Origin: Dichomitus squalens LYAD-421 SS1
Taxonomy: Eukaryota > Basidiomycota > Agaricomycetes > Polyporales > Polyporaceae
Reading direction: 5' to 3'
DNA: 64,000 nt
Assembly: GCF_000275845.1 (NCBI RefSeq)
Contig: NW_006766883.1
Location: forward strand, 2,890,544 to 2,954,543
Position numbers and translations under genes: made by a program. Positions 59,357 through 64,000 of the stretch are shown here, one piece after another (the first letter of the stretch is position 1; every line of letters starts with the position of its first letter). The notes under the pieces are model-generated. The model ran no database searches. It worked only from the letters and a program-made list of their open reading frames with translations, and was not told the origin of the DNA.

Positions 59357-60527
59357 TCAGCCATATCTGGCCTTCGCCATCTGTATGAACATATCCATGG
59401 TGGCCTTATCTTTGGCTCGCAGCTCGTTCGCTCGCTCGCTCGTTCCAGACATCTTTTCCTGCCTTTTCTCCTCAAATCGTCTCTTTGCCGCTTCTCGCCG
59501 CGCGATCCTGCGATCTCTGCTCAATAGCAGTTCCCAGCAAAACATATGCGCAAGACTTACTGGGCTTGGAAACTGTCCCCACCCCCCATCAGCGTCGACT
59601 CGTCCACGTCGAGGCCGTCGTCTCCCTTATCCCTGAAGGCCCTGTTCGCCTCGCGCTGCGCTTTCTTCTTCTCCAGCTGCCCCGCCCGCCCAAGCTCCTT
59701 CGGCCCGACCATGTCCTCGATTCTCTCCTTCGCCTCCTTCTTCTCTCGCTTGCGCTGGTAGTCTCGCTCAGCTGCACGGCGCTCCTCCATGGTCTCCCTC
59801 ACAAGAACGCGGTCAGCCGCAGACGGCATCGTGGGACCCATGACGCGTCCGCTAGATGGGCCGGACGATGATCCGGAGGATTGTGAACGGTTGTACGTGG
59901 CTTTGTCTATCTCCTCGCGTGCAGCGCGTAGCGCATCATTGTCTGAGCGGGATGCTTTGGACGCGAAAGACCACTTGTAGGCTGTCTGACTGCTTGCCGG
60001 CGTCTTGTCCACGCCGGAGTAGAGGGACCCTATAGCCGTGACACATCAACATCGAGATAAATAGGTCCAGTCACCTCACGTACTCGACAATTTGCCTTTG
60101 TTCCATGCCTACTAGCAGTCAGACGGAGAGTAATCAAAGAGCGGGGCTGTGATCATACCTTCGCAAACTTGCGGAAGTACCTGTCCTTTGTTTCAGTAAA
60201 CATCGAGGGCTCGAAGTCTATATGCTCACTTTCGCGCTCTGTCGCTGGACAACTCATCGAAGTACTGAAAGACATTATGTGGTATGTTCCAGGTTTCAGA
60301 TACCGGTACTATTTCATGTGTTAGTGGGTGTGTATGCTGACCTTGCCCTTCTCTTCCTTCAGCCAGACCCTGAACTCGTCGCTCTTGAGGAAGTAGTCGG
60401 ATTCGGAGATCTCAGACACACCATCTGGCAGCGAGGCCCTCCTCTCAGGAGAGCGGGAACGAGAACGATTCCTAGTAGGAGATACCGACCGGTCTCTAGA
60501 GGACGAGCGTCGACGATGAGAGGGCAT
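59357..60527 (-). CDS. Arg/Ser-rich, coiled-coil nuclear protein, conserved in fungi
   Basis: Five or so exons. The N-terminus (MPSHRRRSSSRDRSVSPTRN, then RSRSRSPERRAS) is an RS domain like those of splicing factors. Then come ISESDYFLKSDEFRVWLKEE, YFDELSSDRARKYFRKFAKA, WNKGKLS, SLYSGVDK, YKWSFASK, DALRAAREEI, RVMGPTMPSAADR, ERIEDMVGPKELGRAGQLEK, ESTLMGGGDSF and a helix with RRIARREAAKRRFEEKRQEK. The protein ends ATMDMFIQMAKARYG. The order is that of a conserved fungal protein that I remember being annotated only loosely as RNA-related. A role in pre-mRNA splicing is inferred from the RS domain. Splice sites are consistent throughout, including a 30-base exon between two introns near 60090-60120. 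Confidence 0.75.
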
Positions 60528-60835
60528 GGTATGGTTGTAAGCAAGTGCTTGGTGTTGAGCGTCTCTCGGTATCCAGATCTAGTCGTCGGCAAACAATCGC
60601 AGTTTGTACGACACTGCCTACTTACTGTGTACATAGATTGCAGTGATACTCAACACGGGAGTCCTGAGATGGCGACTTGGTGATGCAGTCGGGGCTCATA
60701 GCCACTCACGGCGCATAGTATACAGTGTTTCCATGTTATGCGTATTGGTGGCGCATGGGCATACATAGAACATGAGAGACAACATGCATGAACCTCGTGA
60801 TAAATGCGACGACAAAAAGGGAGAGAAGGGGCATT

Positions 60836-61496
60836 TTAGATAGTGGTCTCGTATGGCACGGGCGTCATCGTCTGCGGTGCGTTATCCTTGGTCGAAATGG
60901 TGTAGGCGCCACGGGGGAGGACGTGCTGACGCTTCAGGTTGACACGCTCTGTGAACGAGATGCCCAACGGGCATAAGTAACAGCATTGAAAGAGTTTTAG
61001 GATAGTACTCACCGCCCTTCTCCTTCGCCGCTGCATGCGCATCATGGTTTCGCTTGACACGGTCAAGGAACTCCTGCCTGCACTTTGAGTGCCTGATGTG
61101 CTCGACCCGGATGTTGACTCGCTTCTCAATGTAGCGGTTGCCGACGACCTTGTTGATGATTATGCCGACAGCATTAGGGGTCACGTTGTAGATGATACCA
61201 GTGCGACTACATGCATTCTCGTTTTTGAGTTGGGAAGGCGTAAACCCGTCGAGTATGAGACTTACCCGTGGTAGTACTTGTGGGGCATGCCCTTTTGCTG
61301 CGCGGCATTTGCCTTGATGTCGACGATGTCACCAATGCGGTAGTTGGTGAGGTAGGTGGACAGCTTGATGGGGCCATGCTCTACGATCGCAACTTGAGCC
61401 TTGGAGAGATACAATGCAAGATCAAAGGTTCGCACCCTTGAACCCCCGCTTGAACATGTCGCGCGTACGCGCCCGGTAACCGAAGGAGTGTGGCAT
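60836..61496 (-). CDS. RPL21: Cytosolic ribosomal protein eL21
   Basis: Four exons from the Met at 61496 to the stop at 60836-60838. Segments in order are [99 protein letters not shown] and [17 protein letters not shown]. Each junction is a normal GT...AG intron, and the length fits the family (about 160 residues). The gene is transcribed away from uS4 with 267 bases between start codons. Confidence 0.94.
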
Positions 61497-61763
61497 CTTG
61501 AAGACTGGACAGAATTGAGCTAGGGATGGTCAAGCACAGCGAGCAAGGAGGTACTGACGGTCGTCGGGGTTGCTGGTGGAGTCGGCACTATGCAATCGTA
61601 GAATCCTCAGCCGCTTGCCGGGAATTGCCGGGTGGCTGGGACAAACTGTATAGCTGTGGCTCGGCGCCAACTCTGCTGTTTGCCGTCGTTTGCGCGATAC
61701 CCAGAACAGTCCGCAGGCCAAGTACCAAGACTCCTCCGTCGTCCCCGCCATCCTCAAGACAAA
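61497..61763. promoter_or_regulatory. Bidirectional promoter of eL21 and uS4
   Basis: 267 bases separate the two divergent start codons, so the genes for one large- and one small-subunit ribosomal protein must share this region. No named element was identified by eye. Confidence 0.6.
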
Positions 61764-62619
61764 ATGCCTCGGTATGTGCATCGTATTAAGTGCGATAGCT
61801 GTTGTTGTACTGATTGTAGACTTCCAGGGCCCCGCGGAACCACAGCAAGACGTGAGCATTTCTTGTTCTTCAAGATCCACATAGTGGAGGGATGCATCGT
61901 GCTGATCACAGCCGTGCCCCATTATTGTTGCGACGATAACTTTACAGTTACAAGGTCCCCCGTCGCCCGTTCGAGTCGGCTCGTCTCGACTCCGAGCTGA
62001 AGGTGCGTGTTCATGGAAGGCTAAGTTACATGTGGAGACGCATCCGAATGGGTTGGCCTATTCTAGCTCGCCGGCGAGTACGGTCTCCGCAACAAGCGCG
62101 AGATTTGGCGCATTGGCCTCATTCTTTCCAAGATTCGTCGCGCGGCCCGTGAGCTGCTCAAGCTCGATGACAAGGACCCTAAGCGTCTTTTCGAGGGTAA
62201 CGCCCTCATTCGCCGTCTCGTCCGCATCGGTGTGCTCGATGAATCCCGCATGCGTCTCGATTACGTGCTGTCCCTGAAGATTGAGGACTTCTTGGAGCGC
62301 CGTCTCCAGACTCAGGTCTTCAAGAGCGGTTTGGCGAAGTCAATCCATCACGCTCGTGTCCTCATTCGCCAAAGGCACATTCGGTATCTTGATCCATCCC
62401 TAATCTCGCCTTCGTCGTCTCCTTACCAATCTATATCACAGTGTCGGCAAGCAGATCGTCAATGTTCCCTCCTTCGTCGTCCGTCTCGAGTCCCAAAAGC
62501 ACATCGACTTCGCCCTCACTTCGCCATACGGAGGAGGCCGCCCCGGTCGTGTCAAGCGCAAGCGCCAGGCTGCTGCTGCGAAGAAGGAGGAGGGCGGCGA
62601 CGAAGAAGACGAGGAGTAA
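61764..62619 (+). CDS. RPS9: Cytosolic ribosomal protein uS4 (S9)
   Basis: Exons 61764-61771, 61828-61851, 61948-62002, 62067-62383 and 62442-62619 give 193 residues. Key segments are [80 protein letters not shown], the S4 RNA-binding part ([33 protein letters not shown]), [20 protein letters not shown] and a Lys/Glu tail. The acceptor of exon 2 must be the CTTCCAG at 61827, not the earlier TGTAG, to give MPRAPRN. The first exon is 8 bases. Confidence 0.95.
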
Positions 62620-63258
62620 ACGGGTGCTCGCCACCATCTATCACGTATGTTCAGTATCTCATGTGGGTCTACCCTTGTATGGCTACGTATGCAACAGTGT
62701 ATGCGTTTCGCAGACTCCGAGTGTACTTGTTCCATTCGTGTGATCAGCGCAACATCCTGCGCGACATCTGTTACCGTTCCGAAGTCGCCAGCACTCTCCT
62801 GCTCTACGCGTCCACTGTTGAGGAAACCTAAAGTTTGGATTAACACGTTCACTCGCTGAAATGCTGAAGCGTTAATTCTTCCACCCGTCAGACCTGTTTC
62901 TGAGCTGTTTACCTGTTCCAGGAAACAGACGCCATTCCCGTCGTGCCTGTTCTTCAATATTGCGTCTGAACGCGGACACTAGGTGGGGTATCCTGAGTGT
63001 CCTGATGCCAGGAACTATTTACAATGACGTGGTATAGTCCCTGACTATCCTGTCTGTATGAACCTTCTATACTGCTTTTGAACGAGTGCAATATACACTC
63101 TGCAGAAGTGCTCATTGCTCCCGATGGCGAGGACGGACTCGAATACAGTGAGCAAGGAAAACGGCCATTGATGCAAAGTACCTGAAATAGGCAGGAATGG
63201 GCGCTTATGAGGGGGACTGCTTTTCCTGGGTCAAATCACAGATACCGTGACACGACGG
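62620..63258. other. Spacer downstream of uS4
   Basis: The 3' region of uS4; no further gene recognised. Confidence 0.4.
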
Positions 63259-63297
63259 CATTGGCCAATGCCGCGGTCCCAAATATATATAAGGACC
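63259..63297 (+). promoter_or_regulatory. Promoter-like segment: CCAAT palindrome plus TATA box
   Basis: CATTGGCCAATG (63259-63270), a perfect palindrome containing a CCAAT box on each strand, lies 15 bases before a TATATAAGGACC (63286-63297). I found no clear coding region directly downstream. Confidence 0.5.
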
Positions 63298-63918
63298 GGA
63301 GACAGGCTTGGGATTGTACTCCTGTCACGGTCACGTCCCAAAGGCTAGCTCCCACGACAGGCAGGGCGCGTAATCCAACCCTGTGAGATGCAAGAGATTT
63401 TCCGGGACGGTCCTACAGCGCCTTGCATAAGTCCGTGAACGCGCGGGGTTTTTTCTCTCCGGCGTCTAACCTACCCGACCTGCCTAAACAGGCCACATCA
63501 TGGTCACAGGCCCAGACACGACGGGCAGCGCTCGGGATCCCTTCGCGTGAAACGGAGGTTTGTTTTCGGGAAAGTCGTAACTTGTCCCTTTGCCGACGCG
63601 TGCCAAAGGATGCTGAAGGGTCGGCAATGGGAAAGTTGTACTTGCTCAGAGGTTCTAAAGCCCTTTGTCACGGACGTTGGACAGACGCCCCTTTTTGCCG
63701 CCCATTCCCCTCCCCTTGACGCCCACCTTCCATTTTCGGACCATTCCCTTTCTTAGCCCATCCCAGTTTGGACACTGCAGATACGTTCCCACACCCGCAT
63801 GCTACGTTCCCGTGATCGCCATGCCTTTGCCTTTTCCTTCCCGCTCTTTGTTCTCCCTTTGTCATCTTCACTGCCTCGCTCTCGCGCCTTGTCTTTGGTT
63901 GCTAAGCAGCCCCTTGAG
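63298..63918. other. Segment between two TATA boxes, no gene recognised
   Basis: Short plus-strand frames at 63423-63925 have C/T-rich, low-information products. It could be upstream regulatory DNA of a gene to the right. Confidence 0.4.
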
Positions 63919-63930
63919 TATATAAGGACC
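63919..63930 (+). promoter_or_regulatory. TATA box near right edge, same 12-mer as at 63286
   Basis: TATATAAGGACC, followed about 65 bases on by a GTGAGTGACC donor-like site near 63982. It is probably the core promoter and leader of a gene that begins beyond the window. Confidence 0.5.
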
Positions 63931-64000
63931 CCCTTAGGCGCCCCCTAGTCCCCATCTCGACCTCTTGGTCATTGGGACTAGGTGAGTGACCATAGCGTTG

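Overview
The window is nuclear DNA of a filamentous basidiomycete, probably an agaricomycete. Genes are split by many short introns (about 50-60 bases, GT...AG), exons are often tiny, and the gene set is typical of wood- or litter-decaying mushrooms: a GH28 pectinase, a GH2 beta-mannosidase, a homeodomain regulator, and a family of single-pass membrane proteins that is common and uncharacterised in mushrooms. The order was not determined; a polypore is a guess.

Layout. 1-6736: a broken alpha/beta hydrolase, a DUF6914-like gene, an intact but extremely intron-dense GH28 gene (minus), and a glutathione S-transferase disabled by a 13-base duplication. 7307-9448: a short gag-only Copia-type LTR element with a 5-base target duplication, interrupted by a run of N. 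9449-16960: 7.5 kb with no gene I can recognise. 17023-19824: a Gac1-like glycogen-targeting subunit of protein phosphatase 1 (CBM21). 19825-24325: a pyrimidine-rich tail and a gene-poor stretch with a 19-base minisatellite.

24326-39095 is the most interesting part. It holds six paralogous genes in one orientation, each encoding a signal peptide, an ectodomain, a Ser/Thr-rich stalk, one membrane helix and a cytoplasmic tail. In most copies the tail ends in a coiled coil followed by a PPxY or degenerate APxY motif. The longest spacer of the array carries three separate fold-back DNA elements.

40641-50725 is a housekeeping block: histone H3, a small disordered protein, a homeodomain transcription factor, a METTL21-type methyltransferase, a GON7-like KEOPS subunit, mitochondrial uL2m and the Reptin/RVB2 ATPase. 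50726-55280 is mostly repeats and spacer, but contains a small multi-exon gene whose product repeats an LDADNTAW-like motif three times. 55281-58737 is a secreted beta-mannosidase. 59357-62619 holds an arginine/serine-rich protein and a divergent ribosomal protein pair (eL21/uS4). The right edge carries two promoter-like segments sharing one TATA sequence.

The genes form no single pathway. GH28 and GH2 act on plant cell-wall polysaccharides outside the cell, the tandem membrane proteins look like surface sensors or adhesins, and the rest is core cell biology. All splice structures were inferred by eye from splice consensus, reading frame and remembered family patterns; no search was run.
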